Assembly (NCBI GenBank): GCA_025677835.1
Contig: JAIXMR010000011.1
Span: forward strand, 201,501-265,500
Length of the DNA stretch: 64,000 bases
Source of the DNA: Sporodiniella umbellata
Taxonomy: Eukaryota > Mucoromycota > Mucoromycetes > Mucorales > Rhizopodaceae
Direction of reading: 5' to 3'
Under the pieces are notes generated by a model. The model searched no databases. It had not been told where the DNA came from and was given only the letters and a program-made list of their open reading frames with translations. The stretch's first letter is position 1. The number at the start of each line of letters is the position of its first letter. This document shows positions 48,182 through 59,004 of the stretch, one piece after another. Made by a program: the position numbers and the translations under genes.

Positions 48182-49069
48182 AACGAGACACTTTAGCTGA
48201 ATTCATTTTGTTGTATGGCCGGATGTGTCAAGGGTGAACATAGTACATGCTTGTCTCTTTTAAAAAAAAGCAAAGGCTTTTTCTAGACAAAGCATTGTAT
48301 CTTGATGGAGATCCCACTTTGTATCCTAATTTCAAGGGACTTTGCTCTATCTCTCAAGGTTCAATGGTCATTCTCTCCTAATTTGACTAGGCTTGAACAA
48401 AAAAAACAAAAAAAAAAAAAACAGCAATGAATGAATGAATAAAAACATTTTATTATTTCAACAAATAAATGTAGCCAATGCCTAAAGAGAAAAATAAATA
48501 AATAAAGAATATGAATGACTGATATCAAAAATGGATGTATTCATGTTATCTTTGCTTTTTTTTTTTTTTTTTTTTTCAGATTATAAAGTTTCCTTTCAAC
48601 GAATATCTCAAACTGAGCTGGGTTTAGTAGCATATGTTTTGATCATCATTCAAAAAAGCAAAGATAAAGAATAACAAACGAATGATTATGATGACTTACA
48701 TTTTTTTTTTTTAGTGGTTAGAGAAAAGAGGAAAAAGAAGGGATGGAGACAGAAAGTTGGATTTATATCTTTTTTCGGCCAACAAAAATTTTTGGGCTGG
48801 TCTGTGACTGTCAGTGCCACGAGAGCCAATGTAAGAGAGAGGGGTGTCAAGCGAGCCGTAGGATGATTTGAAAGAAAAAGTAGGTAGGGAGAGAACCCCA
48901 TGAGTTCTTTTTAAAGAAGGCTTGAATGCCAACACTAGGCAGATTTTGGGATTGACGTGTTCCGAACCGACCAGAAGGCATTCAAGCTCCGACGCGGTGA
49001 GCAAGATGAAGGCATGCCATGCAAGCCCAAGCCATTCCACTTCCTCTTTTTCGTGCATCCGAATCTAAC
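48182..49069. other. intergenic region, eL8 promoter and 5' UTR side
   Basis: It contains a GAATGAATGAAT minisatellite (48429-48440) and a T run near 48555-48576. No gene is supported. Minus-strand open frames here have no motif. Confidence 0.5.
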
Positions 49070-49156
49070 ATGGTACATAAGAAAGAAAAAAAGAGGAGAG
49101 GCGGGGGAGGGGAAGATGGATGAAGGGATGGATAGAAGCAAAGATGGATTGATTGG

Positions 49157-49187
<31 letters not shown>

Positions 49188-50079
49188 AGAATCGATGAAG
49201 GGATGGCTGACGTTTCTAATGACATGTAGGCTCCTGCTAAGAAGTCCACCGGTAAGAAGGTCGCCCCTGCTCCCTACCCCGTCAAGGGAAAGCAAACCAC
49301 CAAGGCTGCTGCCAACCCTTTGATTGAAAAGACCCCCAAGAACTTTGGGATTGGTAAGAATCGATTATTATAGCGGAATAAGAAAAGCTTACGACCATTG
49401 TACAGGTCAGGATGTTCAACCCAAGCGTGATGTGACCCGCTTTGTCAAGTGGCCTCATTACGTTCGTCTTCAACGTCAAAAGAAGATCCTTCAACAACGT
49501 CTTAAGGTCCCCCCTGCTCTTAACCAATTCACGCAAGTTTTGGACAAGAACACTGCCACTCAACTCTTCAAGTTGATGCACAAGTACCGACCTGAGAGCA
49601 AGCAAGAAAAGCGTGACCGTCTCCGTGCCGCTGCTGCTGCTAAGGCAGAAAAGAAGGAAGTTGCCAAGACGGAGAAGCCTTTGGCTATCAAGTACGGTAT
49701 CAACCACATCACTGCTTTGATTGAAGCCAAGAAGGCTCAATTGGTTGTTATTGCCGATGATGTGGATCCCATTGAATTGGTTCTCTGGCTCCCAGCCCTT
49801 TGCCGTAAGATGGGTATTCCTTACTGTATTGTCAAGGGTAAGGCTCGTTTGGGTGCTCTCGTCCACAAGAAGACAGCTACTGCTCTCGTCTTGACCGAAG
49901 TATCTGATGCTGACAAGTCAGAATTGGCTAACGTCGTTTCTGCTGTCAACGTCAACTTTACCGAAAAGTGGGAAGACAACCGTCGTCACTGGGGTGGTGG
50001 CATTATGGGTCCCAAGTCCAACGCCAAGATGGCCAAGCGTGCTGCTCTCGAAGCCAAAGAAATCGCTGCTCGTCAATAA
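49070..50079 (+). CDS. RPL8: 60S ribosomal protein eL8 (L7a/L8)
   Basis: Three exons (49070-49072, 49230-49353, 49406-50079) give 266 residues. The first coding exon is just the ATG, followed directly by a GTACAT donor; the 157-nt intron contains an A29 tract. Exon 2 continues with [20 protein letters not shown] and [17 protein letters not shown]. The core has [36 protein letters not shown], the L7Ae-type RNA-binding region [36 protein letters not shown] and [18 protein letters not shown]. It is a structural protein of the large subunit. Codon use is C-ending, as in uL2, fitting high expression. The 3' end is 83 nt from the convergent TPS gene. Confidence 0.95.
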
Positions 50080-50162
50080 ATACTATTTTTAAAAAAAAAA
50101 ATATACTCTAAAGAATCGAGCGTGTGTTTTTATTTTTATTTTAAAAGAAAGATGGAAGGGGA

Positions 50163-50470
50163 TTACAATTGACCCAAGGATTCTACGAGGTGATTGACTT
50201 GATCAACGTCGGGGATATAATGTTTCGCTTCAGTTTGTTTCTTTCCAACGGTACTTGTGGTTGCCTGAGGGATTTCGTTCAGTAGCGAAAAGACGACTTC
50301 ATCTGTTTTGCCGTCACCGATACACAAGATGAAATCGAGAGTGGACAGGTCAAGATCTTTGAGGATATTACGAACAGCGGTGGATTTATCAATCGAAGAA
50401 GGGCGAAGTTCCAACGTTTTGTTTCCAAGCACAATCTAGAGGGAAAATAAGATTGGATGATGATGATGAC

Positions 50471-50507
<37 letters not shown>

Positions 50508-52729
50508 GAGAGAGCCATATGGCTTAACAATTTTTCCAAATTGACCTGCAACTCAGTGGCTTGCCAGGAGCCAAATTCCGGGTCGGCATTGCGGTAGTGC
50601 CAGGTCAGGTTGATTTCTTTCTCTTCGATGAACGAGCCGGGGGTACGTTCGGTGTAATGTTGAAAGAGCGGGCGGATGGTTTCTTTCCAGCTTGGATCGA
50701 CCTGTTCGACCAGACAGTACCATTGGTTGTCCTCTTCCTTGATAAGCTTGCCTTCGTTTTGGGCAGCGACGGGGTTAAGTTGATGGCGAATGGAGGCAGG
50801 GTGTTTATAGAAGCAGCCATGTTCAGCAGACAGGCCAACGCCGGTGGAGTCAAACCAGCTATCGAGATGATCGCGCGAACGACCAGAGAGGATGTAGACA
50901 AAGGTGTCGGGTTGTTCAGCCAGTTTTTTGAGATGGCCGAGGATGGTTTGGGAAGGTTTAGCAAACTCGGGTAGTTTATGGGTGGTGGTCAGGGTACCAT
51001 CGTAATCGAGTAGGATGAGCTTTTTCCCTTTGGCAGCTTTGGCCTGAGCCAAGATGGCTTGGGCGTCGAGGGGAGGAATGGACATGCGTTGGCCAAACTC
51101 TTCGCTTACCCGACGTAGTTCGTTCACAAAGCTGACGCCCCAATAAGCAGCGGTGTACTTGGTCACGTAACGGTAGAGCTTTTGATGATTGGTCTTGCGG
51201 ACGTCATCGGGCATCGTCACCGCTTCATGAATCGCGTTTGCCAGCTCTTCCGTATTCCAGGGGTTGACGATGATGGAACCGTTCAGGGACTGAGCTGCAC
51301 CGGCAAATTCAGAAAGAATCAACACGCCGTGATTTTCCTTTTGAGCAGAAATGTACTCGTACGAAACCAGGTTCATTCCATCACGCGTAGAGGACACCAA
51401 GCAGACGTCTGAGGCAGCATAAAGCGCTGTGAGTTCATCAAAAGGAATGGAGCGATGCATAAAATGAATCGGCACAAATTCCACTGTGCCGTACTGACCG
51501 TTGATACGACCTACGAGTTCGTTGATGGTACTTCTCAACTGTTGATATTCTTCCACATCTTCACGCGAAGGAATAGCCAACTGGACCAACACCACCTTGC
51601 CTACCCATTCCGGGTGTTGGCTCAAGAACACTTCCATCGCATGCATCTAAACAACAGTCAGGCTCCCCAAGCATGACGGCTTAGCTTACCTTCTGAGGTA
51701 CTCCCTTGATATAATCCAAACGGTCGACACCCACAATCACTTTGCAGTCTCCAAATCGGTTTTTCAAGGTTTGGATCCGTTGCTGGATACTCTGCTCGCC
51801 CAGGGCATCTGTGAATTTCTCTGGATCAATCCCGATCGGGAACGTGCCCACGTGGATATAGCGTCCTTCAAACTCCACACCGTTCGGCATCGTCGATAAG
51901 CCCAGAATACGAGTACACGAAGAGAGGAAATGACGGGCATAATCGTAGGTATGGAAACCTAACAGGTCGCACTCCAAGACACCCAACAAGATCTCTTTTC
52001 GAACCGGTAGAATCCTTAAAAAAAAAAAAAAAAAGTCACGGTTGAGTATTTCTTTGCCTTTTTTTTTTTTTTGGGGGGCTTCTACCTGTAAATCTCACTG
52101 CTAGGGAAAGGCGTGTGTAAGAACCAACCGATCTTGATGTTCTTGTCTGTCATCTTTCGAAGCAGGCTAGGTAATAACATCAAATGATAGTCTTGGATCC
52201 ACACCAGGTCACCGTCTTGTACAATCTTGGCAATGGCCTCAGCAAATAACGTGTTCACCTTCTGATAGGCTTCCCACCATTCTTCATTAAAAGAAATCTC
52301 GCCTGGATGATAATGAAACAAAGGCCACAGAATACTATATGTTTTTGTTAAACAATCCCTTTGCTACTTATTTTATACCTGTTTGAAAATCCATTGTAGT
52401 GAGCCTCTGCTAATTCATGATCCACAAATACCGGTAACGTCGATGTTTCGTTTAACAATCTTTCTTCTAAACCGCTACGTTCCTCGGGTGGAACATCCAA
52501 ACCTACACTTTCTTTTTCAGTCTATCGTTCCCCCCTTTTTTTGCTTACCTGGCCAACCAATCCAGGTAAAAGACATCATCTTTTTTAAACCACTTAACGC
52601 GGCTACCAAACCACCCGAAGACATCTTGAAATCAAATTCGTTTGTCTTTGGATCCTTATTGACCGTCACTGGCAAACGGTTCGAGACCACCAGTAAACGT
52701 AGGTTCTTGTCGTTCTCTTCACTGGACAT
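50163..52729 (-). CDS. trehalose-6-phosphate synthase/phosphatase, two-domain
   Basis: Six exons on the minus strand (52729-52549, 52502-52379, 52334-52086, 52014-51690, 51646-50507, 50435-50163) give 763 residues. The N-terminal GT20 synthase domain has VVSNRLPVTV, SSGGLVAALSGLK, DLVWIQDYHLMLLPSLL, GWFLHTPFPSSEIYR, GVDRLDYIKGVPQK and STRDGMNLVSYEYISAQ. The C-terminal HAD phosphatase domain has LILLDYDGTLTTT, YILSGRSRDHLDSWF, SAEHGCF and, at the last motif, CIGDGKTDEVVF where GDDxTDE is usual. The synthase part looks complete. Phosphatase activity may be reduced by the Asp-to-Gly change, so the enzyme may be mainly synthase or regulatory. The fifth intron contains an (AAT)n microsatellite right after its donor. 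Confidence 0.93.
50471..50505. repeat. (TTA)n microsatellite in a TPS intron
   Basis: About 11 trinucleotide units between exons 5 and 6 of the TPS/TPP gene. Read through, it would encode poly-Ile. Confidence 0.9.
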
Positions 52730-52762
52730 GATGCTTTCCTTTGGATTCTTATTTAATTCCCT

Positions 52763-52802
<40 letters not shown>

Positions 52803-53444
52803 CTTACTTTAGAATCGCTTGAGTTTTGGAAAGAAAGGGGTTTATTTTTTCTTCTTTGGATGATGATTTTCTATTGTTTGGGTCGGGCCGCGTAAAAAGA
52901 ATGACATAGAACTTTATCGTACCCTGGGGAAGGCTACCTTCGGACGTTAAAATTCACCCAACATTGCATTGACGCTGTCATTACGTAGCGAGATGAGAAA
53001 GATAATCCCTAGCCAATTTTTTTTTTTTTTTTACAAGAAAAAGGTGGAATATAAAGATCTGGCATCATCTCTGTGGATAGCCAAAATTTTTTTTTTTTTT
53101 TTTTTGTTGTTGTTGTTTGTTTGGTCAGTCGATTACAGAAAAATGATATAATTTGATAACATCTAATTGAATGGGCGAAACACTGTGTCAATCCCAATGC
53201 AAATGGCTTTTTCTTTTATTCTTCTTATTCTTATTCTTCTTAGGCTTGCTACAATAAAACATGGCCATCCCTTATAACCTCTTTTGATTTCTTTGGATTG
53301 ACTTGCCTGATTTTTATGTTGGGTATCGGATAGGCGGAGATCAAACTCACACCGGAAACAGGGCAGACCCGTATCACCTCCTGACCTTCTCCGCCACTTG
53401 TTTCTAGAACTTTACAAGATCCAATCAGACTTTTTCATAAACCA

Positions 53445-53475
<31 letters not shown>

Positions 53476-53679
53476 TTGAAAAGGAAAAAGAGAAGAGGAT
53501 AGGCAAGGGGGGGGAGAGAGAAGAAGAGGATGAGTGAAAAGGAGGAATTGTTCTAAACCCTTTTTCTCAAGTCGATTGATGGTGTTGTAAAAGGGGGAAC
53601 AGTTTTTAGTGCAGTCAAATAGAGCCATGATGGTTCTCCTTTCTCTCTTTGGACTATAAAAGAACGAATTTTATTTCAA
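52730..53679. other. divergent promoter region between TPS/TPP and septin
   Basis: It contains a C8T33 composite (52763-52802), two T runs (53018-53032, 53088-53105) and an A29 run (53444-53472). A tRNA-like hairpin element at about 53330-53400 is listed separately. No protein gene is supported. Confidence 0.5.
53330..53400 (-). other. tRNA-like element with A- and B-box-like sequences
   Basis: Read on the minus strand, TGGCGGAGAAGGTCAGGAGG (53377-53396) resembles the A-box and D-arm of Ser/Leu-type tRNAs, and GAGTTTGATCTCC (53336-53348) resembles a B-box. The ends form a perfect 8-bp inverted repeat, GGCGGAGA at 53333-53340 against TCTCCGCC at 53388-53395. I could not fold it into a complete cloverleaf, so a functional tRNA is unlikely. 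A tRNA relic or tRNA-derived SINE is possible. Confidence 0.35.
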
Positions 53680-55170
53680 ATGAGAATCAACCAACCTATG
53701 GACCCCTTTTCTATCCCTCCCGCACGCTCGAGTTCTGTCTCTGGTACTGGTATTTCGAATCTGCCCAACCAAAGACATAAAATAGTAGCAAAAAATGGTG
53801 CAAACTTGACCCTCATGGTGTGTGGTAAGATTTTGTAGATGAAAAGCATCGGTTGGCTTACCTGATGTGAACCCTAGGAGAGTCTGGTGTAGGTAAAACA
53901 ACGTTTGTCAATACTTTGTTTACAACCACCATCAAAGAACCCAAGAATCTAAACAAGAGACATACAAAGTCTCCCCCCTCAAAAACCGTACAGATCCAGA
54001 TCACCAAAGCAGGTAATCCATAGACATACCCCCCCCTCTCTCTCTCTCTTTCTCTTACCCAAAAAAAAGAGATGGAAGAAAAGATGTTTCAAGTCAAACT
54101 GACGATTGTCGACACACCTGGTTTTGGTGATTATGTGAACAACCGCCATAGTTGGATCCCCATTGTGGATTTTATTGATGATCAGCATGAGAAATACATG
54201 CGACAGGAACAACAGCCTTGTAGAAAAGGAGTGATGGATATGCGTGTCCATGCCTGTCTTTACTTTATAAAGCCTACGGGTTACACGTAAAAAAAAAAAC
54301 ACACACACACACACACACATAGGCCTACCTGGGTTGGCTTTCCTAACCCTATCAAGTCTTAATCCTTTAGATGTAGAAGTCATGAAAAAATTAGGTTCAC
54401 GCGTCAATCTGATACCGGTGATTGCCAAAGCAGATACCCTGACACCTTCCAATCTTGAAAAGTTTAAACAAAACGTAACCTAGCTTTCGAGAGACCACCT
54501 ACCCTTACTTTTTTTTTTTTTTTTTTTTCTACGTAGATTCGTGAGGTGATTGCTGCTCAGAATATTCAGGTCTATACCTGTCCTATCGAAAGTGAGGATG
54601 AACAGGCAACAAGTAGAAATCAAACCATGATGGCCGCTTTACCTTTTGCACTCATCGGTTCCACCCAGGATGTGATCACCTTTGATGGCCGTCGGGTCAA
54701 AGGACGTGAATACGCTTGGGGTATAGCCGAGGTAGAAAACGATACGCACTGTGATTTCAAAAAGTTAAGAAGTCTCTTGGTACGGACTCATATGCTTGAC
54801 TTGATCACCACGACAGAAGAAGTCCATTACGAAAACTATCGTCAGACCCAAATGGAAACAAGAAAGTTGGGTGAACCGCGTGTCTTGATAAACGAAAATG
54901 CAAAATTCAAAGAAGAGGAAGAAGCCTTGCGTCAAAGATTTACTGAACAAGTCAAAACGGAAGAAGGAAGATTTAGGCAATGGGAAAAACAGGTGCGTAT
55001 ACATTCACCCATCACTTTTTATTCATCTCAACCTTTAGTTACTTGACGAAAGAGACCGTCTTCATCAAGAATTGGAAATCCAAGGGGAAGGTGTAAAAGA
55101 ACTTCAAAATGAACTTGAAGCTTATTATTATCATCATCATTATCAACGTGATAAAACGGTTCGAAAATAA
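53680..55170 (+). CDS. septin GTPase
   Basis: Six exons (53680-53824, 53878-54012, 54070-54286, 54357-54474, 54537-54992, 55039-55170) give 400 residues. The GTPase core has the P-loop GESGVGKTTF (formed across the first splice), G3 VDTPGFGD and G4 AKADTLTP. The septin-unique region (GREYAWGIAEVEND, LRSLLVRTHMLDLI) follows. The C-terminus is a coiled co-helix (FKEEEEALRQRFTEQVKTEE to LLDERDRLHQELE). Septins form hetero-oligomeric filaments at septa and hyphal tips. An in-frame second ATG lies at residue 7. The subgroup was not assigned. Intron 3 carries a (CA)n run and intron 4 a T tract before the acceptor. Confidence 0.92.
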
Positions 55171-55190
55171 CAATAATAATAATAATAAAA

Positions 55191-55193
<3 letters not shown>

Positions 55194-55220
<27 letters not shown>
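55194..55220. repeat. (GA)n microsatellite between convergent genes
   Basis: About 13 GA units fill much of the 53-nt space between the septin stop and the ALG2 stop. It probably lies in both 3' UTRs. Confidence 0.9.
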
Positions 55221-55223
<3 letters not shown>

Positions 55224-55225
<2 letters not shown>

Positions 55226-56771
55226 ACCAATAATAATAGTACCAAACAATAAATATAACTATCGCCATGATGATTCTCATGATATATTCCAAAGAGTCAT
55301 ATCTGTAATGCGTGGGTCTTCCTCCACTGGCCAATTCTTCTAGAATGTCTTGGAGTTGATCGGCAAAAGCGTCTAAAGAAAACTTGTGCTTTACACGTGC
55401 ATGTCCTGCTTTTCCCATGTCTTTTACACTGTATCTGGACTCAAGCATATCACACATCCCCTGAGCCCATAACTCAGGCTCGGGAGCTAATAGCAAACCG
55501 GTCTTTTGATCGACCACGCTTTCCAGAGGTCCTCCGCTGTTGGTAGCAATCACCGGTAAGCAGGCATACATCGACTCTACCGGCACAATACCAAAATGTT
55601 CATTGGAAGGTGTATAGAGTAAAGCAATCGATGTGCTCAACAGGTACGTTCTCTGTGCATCGTTAAAGGAACAGACAAACACCACCTGTGCTGTCTCGGC
55701 TGGCTTCTCGGTCGCATGGGGTAAAAGTACAGACGTGGTGAGACCCAATCTGTCCTTGGCCATCGAATCCAGCGCTTCCAGATACTCTACATTTTCAGTC
55801 ACCCGGCGATCATAGCCACCCGCAACCACCAGCCTACACTGCTCAAACTCACTTTGGCTCACTCGTTTTCGGAGAGCAGCAAACGCTCTAAGCGCTAATT
55901 CTATATTCTTTTTTCTTTCAAAACGATTGATAGACACAAACGTTTTTCGTTGGCTAACCAGAGATGAGTACAAAAAGCCGGTCTTCTCTCTTTACCTCTC
56001 TAAAGCCAAAACAGTCGGATCCGTGACATCCACTGTACGGTTGTACAGACTAAAATTGATAGGGGGATAGAGCACACGAGGTTTTTTCAGAATGCTTGGG
56101 AACGAGCGTCGAAAGATGTTGAGGGTAAATTGACTGTTGACAGTGATCGTGTCCGCTGTACCCGTGGTCCATTCTTCCAGCCTATCAATCGGTACTCGAT
56201 AAAGCCTTTTTAGCTTAGAGTCGCGTTTCGATAACATCTTGTCTGGAAAATGACAATAGAACAAAACCTAGAAAAACGCAGGTTATCTCTCTCGGCTTTG
56301 GAAAACGCTCTCTGTTACCCTGGATGGTGTAAACCATTTCAAGAGAGGAACGCATATACTTAATTGATCTACAAAAAAAATATCGTAGCTATCCTTTTCA
56401 TTCCATACAACCCATAAAGTCAGTATCAGCTGTCGAACCATAGCACAGATAATATAGAATTTCCCAAATACAGTCCGTGGTAGAAAATCTCCTACCACCC
56501 GTACCGAAAGTGTTCCATCCCGCGTTTCTTCAAAACAATGCTCTCGGTCATGATGACTCGTGTACATCATCACTTCATGTCCTTTGGATTGACATCCTAC
56601 AGCTGCATCCACCACAAGTCTTTCTGCTCCTCCTAGACACACAATCGTATAGATGAGTGCAGGTTTTAAAATACCCAAGGCCCCCCCCCTTTTTTTTTTT
56701 TTTTCTTTATTACCTATTCCTAGATCCGGATGTATAAATGCAATCTTTAGGTTGGCATTGCTATCCGACAT
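55224..56771 (-). CDS. ALG2: ALG2 alpha-1,3/1,6-mannosyltransferase
   Basis: Four exons on the minus strand (56771-56714, 56632-56319, 56267-55996, 55953-55224) give 457 residues. Glycosyltransferase family 4 features are HPDLGIGGAERLVVDAAVGC, VLFYCHFPDKMLS, PPINFSLYN, SINRFERKKNIELALRA and EHFGIVPVESMYACLPVIAT followed by NSGGPLESVV. ALG2 adds the second and third mannose to the dolichol-linked glycan on the cytosolic face of the ER. The C-terminus is hydrophobic (IMRIIMAIVIFIVWYYYYW), a likely membrane anchor. The first intron contains an A16G9 composite tract. It converges with the septin gene, and a second N-glycosylation gene (OST4) lies 2 kb away. Confidence 0.93.
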
Positions 56772-57744
56772 GGCTTGTAATAAAATAAAATATATATATA
56801 TATATATACAAAAAAAAAAAAAAAAAAAGGGAGTGCGCGGTGAATAAAATAGAGATTGGCTTGAAAGTGCGTACGGTCCTCATACTTTGTAAGCAGTTTT
56901 GATATCTCCTAATTAGGTCCTGCCAAAGAAAAAAAAGAAAAAAAAAAAAAAGTAGATTAGAATAGTTGCTTTCAAGATTTTGAATTGACAGCCTTAGCTA
57001 CACTCTTTGTATACCATAACAAGAAATATGGCTTAATATAGAAATTGTGTCAAATCTCTCTCTCAACAGACGTGTGCGTTTTTATGCATGCGTACAACGG
57101 CGTAGTCACCAACATTGTTATAAATCAATGGCTACAGTCTTGGTAGATCAAATGATAACGGACTTGTCCAAAACTTGCTGTATGAATGACCTACTTTACA
57201 CTCTATTCTTTGGCTATCGTAGTTTTAAAGGGGTCCGTCCAGAGTGAAATACGTTCAAAGAAAGGTCAGACAACGATGGTACTAACTGTCCTTTCTTTAG
57301 TCATTTTTACAATTGAATCGTTTGGCTATCTGATATTGGGTGGGGTTTGGATCGAATGTGAATGAATTGAGTAACTTTTTTTAAAATTTCCCGCGTCATA
57401 GTATTTAGCTCACCTGTTAGATTCAAGCCAACACCCATACGAACCGTGTAGCCTTTGTCTGTCCAATGAGACACCATAAAACCCCAAATTCATGCAAAAT
57501 CCAAACCCATCTATCCTGATCTATTCTTCTTCTTGTTCTTCCTACAGTCAAGCTGAAACCCAATGAGCTGCAGAAAAAAAAAAAAAAAAAAAAAATTCCC
57601 GGTCGTTGTAGATGAAAAGAAACCCTACTACAAACTATGTTTCTCAATTGAACCAAGCATAAATACAGGTAGCTTTCTCTTTTCTCTTTTCTCTCTCTTC
57701 CAAAGCTCGTTTTAATCCGACGACAGAAAGATTGGAATCCTACA
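56772..57744. other. region between ALG2 and the SFP1-like gene, possible missed exons
   Basis: It starts with (TA)n and A tracts of the ALG2 promoter. Two plus-strand open segments look protein-like but are not joined: 57047-57247 and 57597-57669 (DEKKPYYKLCFSIEPS), the latter ending at a GT donor. They could be 5' exons of the zinc-finger gene or of another small gene. I could not build a complete model. An A22 tract lies at 57574-57595. Confidence 0.3.
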
Positions 57745-58505
57745 ATGAATCATTCCACTTGTCAAGATTTGAAATTTATAGATGAACGACAAGCTGTGGA
57801 AGATAAATACTTTCAAGACATCACCTGTTGTGGGGAAAGAATTGCTACTCTTCACACATTGATGGAACATCATGAGAGGTTTCACGATCTGGCAGATTTT
57901 CGTGAGAGCGATGAAGAAGAAGAAGTGGGAGGAGGTTTTCCAAGCAGCCTACGTTACGAAGATGTATTTCTGCCAGTGAATCATCATGTGGGGTCAATAA
58001 AAAGTAAACCAAGAGAGCCCAGCTTGCGTTTTTTTACTGGCACACAAGAGTGTATCTCGATAGACACCGATTTACTTTTACAACCAGGAAAGGATCTCAA
58101 AATGCCATCTTCTAACCAAAGACCTGTCTTTGATTATGTTCAAAAAAAGCCAACCACTCCTCTTCCCTTATTTGATTTTGTTCAAAAGAACCCTCATTCT
58201 CGACCTATTGTAGTTCAAATCCAAGAAGGTAAACCTCACACATACTCAAAGATCATCACTCAATCCTGTATCTAGCATCACCTTTCGATGACAAGAACAA
58301 TGACTTTAAAAAACAATATTCTTGTCATGAGCCTTACTGTAACAAGGTCTATAAAAATCTAAACGGTTTAAGATATCACCAGAAACATGGTCATCACAAC
58401 GGACAGGAGATCCCTCGACCTCATATCTGTACTTTGTGTGGAAAATCCTATAAAGCCTCCAATGGATTGAGGTACCATATAGAACATATGCATACCATGA
58501 CCTAG
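57745..58505 (+). CDS. SFP1-like C2H2 zinc-finger protein
   Basis: Two exons (57745-58228, 58276-58505) give 237 residues. The N-terminal part has ITCCGERIATLHTLMEHHER, like the first CCG..LH.L..H motif of fungal SFP1 proteins. The C-terminal exon encodes two C2H2 fingers: YSCHEPYCNKVYKNLNGLRY with a following QKHGHH, and HICTLCGKSYKASNGLRYH with IEHMH. The widely spaced paired fingers are typical of SFP1, which regulates ribosome biogenesis and cell size; the target set is unknown here. It is shorter than usual, and the 5' end may be incomplete, because the frame remains open upstream to about 57706 and coding-like segments lie further upstream. Confidence 0.68.
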
Positions 58506-58792
58506 TTGTCTGTAAAGTACTCTCCCCCTTCTCTAGCCCTATTGCATTTAGTCATTTAATCTATTTAATACTCTCTGTTACCCCCCCCCTTTTGTACCTA
58601 AACTTTATTACTGATATATATATATATATAAAAAAAAAAAAATAACGTTTCTTGTGTTCTGACTTTTAATCCTTACGCTAAATAAGAAATTCTATTTTCT
58701 CACTGTATTATCACCCCTTAGTTTATACTTTAGCTTATTAAAAAAAGGTAAAAAAAAAAAAAAAATAAAAAAAAAAGAGAGATGAGATTCTA

Positions 58793-58936
58793 ATGGACTG
58801 GTTGATAGAAATGATATCTGATGGTCAGCTTGCGTTCATTGCCAATTCACTTGGGGTTGTCACCATGATTTTAATTGTCTCCTACCACTTCATTGCAGTG
58901 AATGAAAGAAAGGCTTCTTCTTCATCTAGAAGCTAA
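58793..58936 (+). CDS. OST4: OST4, small subunit of oligosaccharyltransferase
   Basis: A 47-residue product from 58793, or 41 residues from the in-frame ATG at 58811. The latter start gives MISDGQLAFIANSLGVVTM, then ILIVSYHFIAVNERK. This matches OST4: a tiny single-span membrane protein starting MITDxQLA.FAN.LG and ending with a hydrophobic helix and YH..AVN. OST4 stabilises the STT3-containing complex that transfers glycans to Asn in the ER. The start at 58811 is preferred by family comparison. The stop is 68 nt from the convergent Pex8-like gene, with a (TTA)n tract in between. Confidence 0.88.
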   Translation: MDWLIEMISDGQLAFIANSLGVVTMILIVSYHFIAVNERKASSSSRS

Positions 58937-58968
58937 TCAATAAAACGAGCCCAATGTTTTTGTTTTTG

Positions 58969-58973
<5 letters not shown>

Positions 58974-59000
<27 letters not shown>
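58974..59000. repeat. (TTA)n microsatellite between OST4 and the Pex8-like gene
   Basis: About nine units in the short convergent 3' space. Confidence 0.9.
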
Positions 59001-59001
<1 letters not shown>

Positions 59002-59004
59002 GAT

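Noticed and set aside
50561..50974. Plus-strand 137-residue frame opposite TPS/TPP
   Set aside because: It is antisense to the well-conserved phosphatase domain and has no motif of its own.
55039..55249. Minus-strand leucine/serine-rich frame
   Set aside because: It is encoded by the GA microsatellite and the antisense of the last septin exon.
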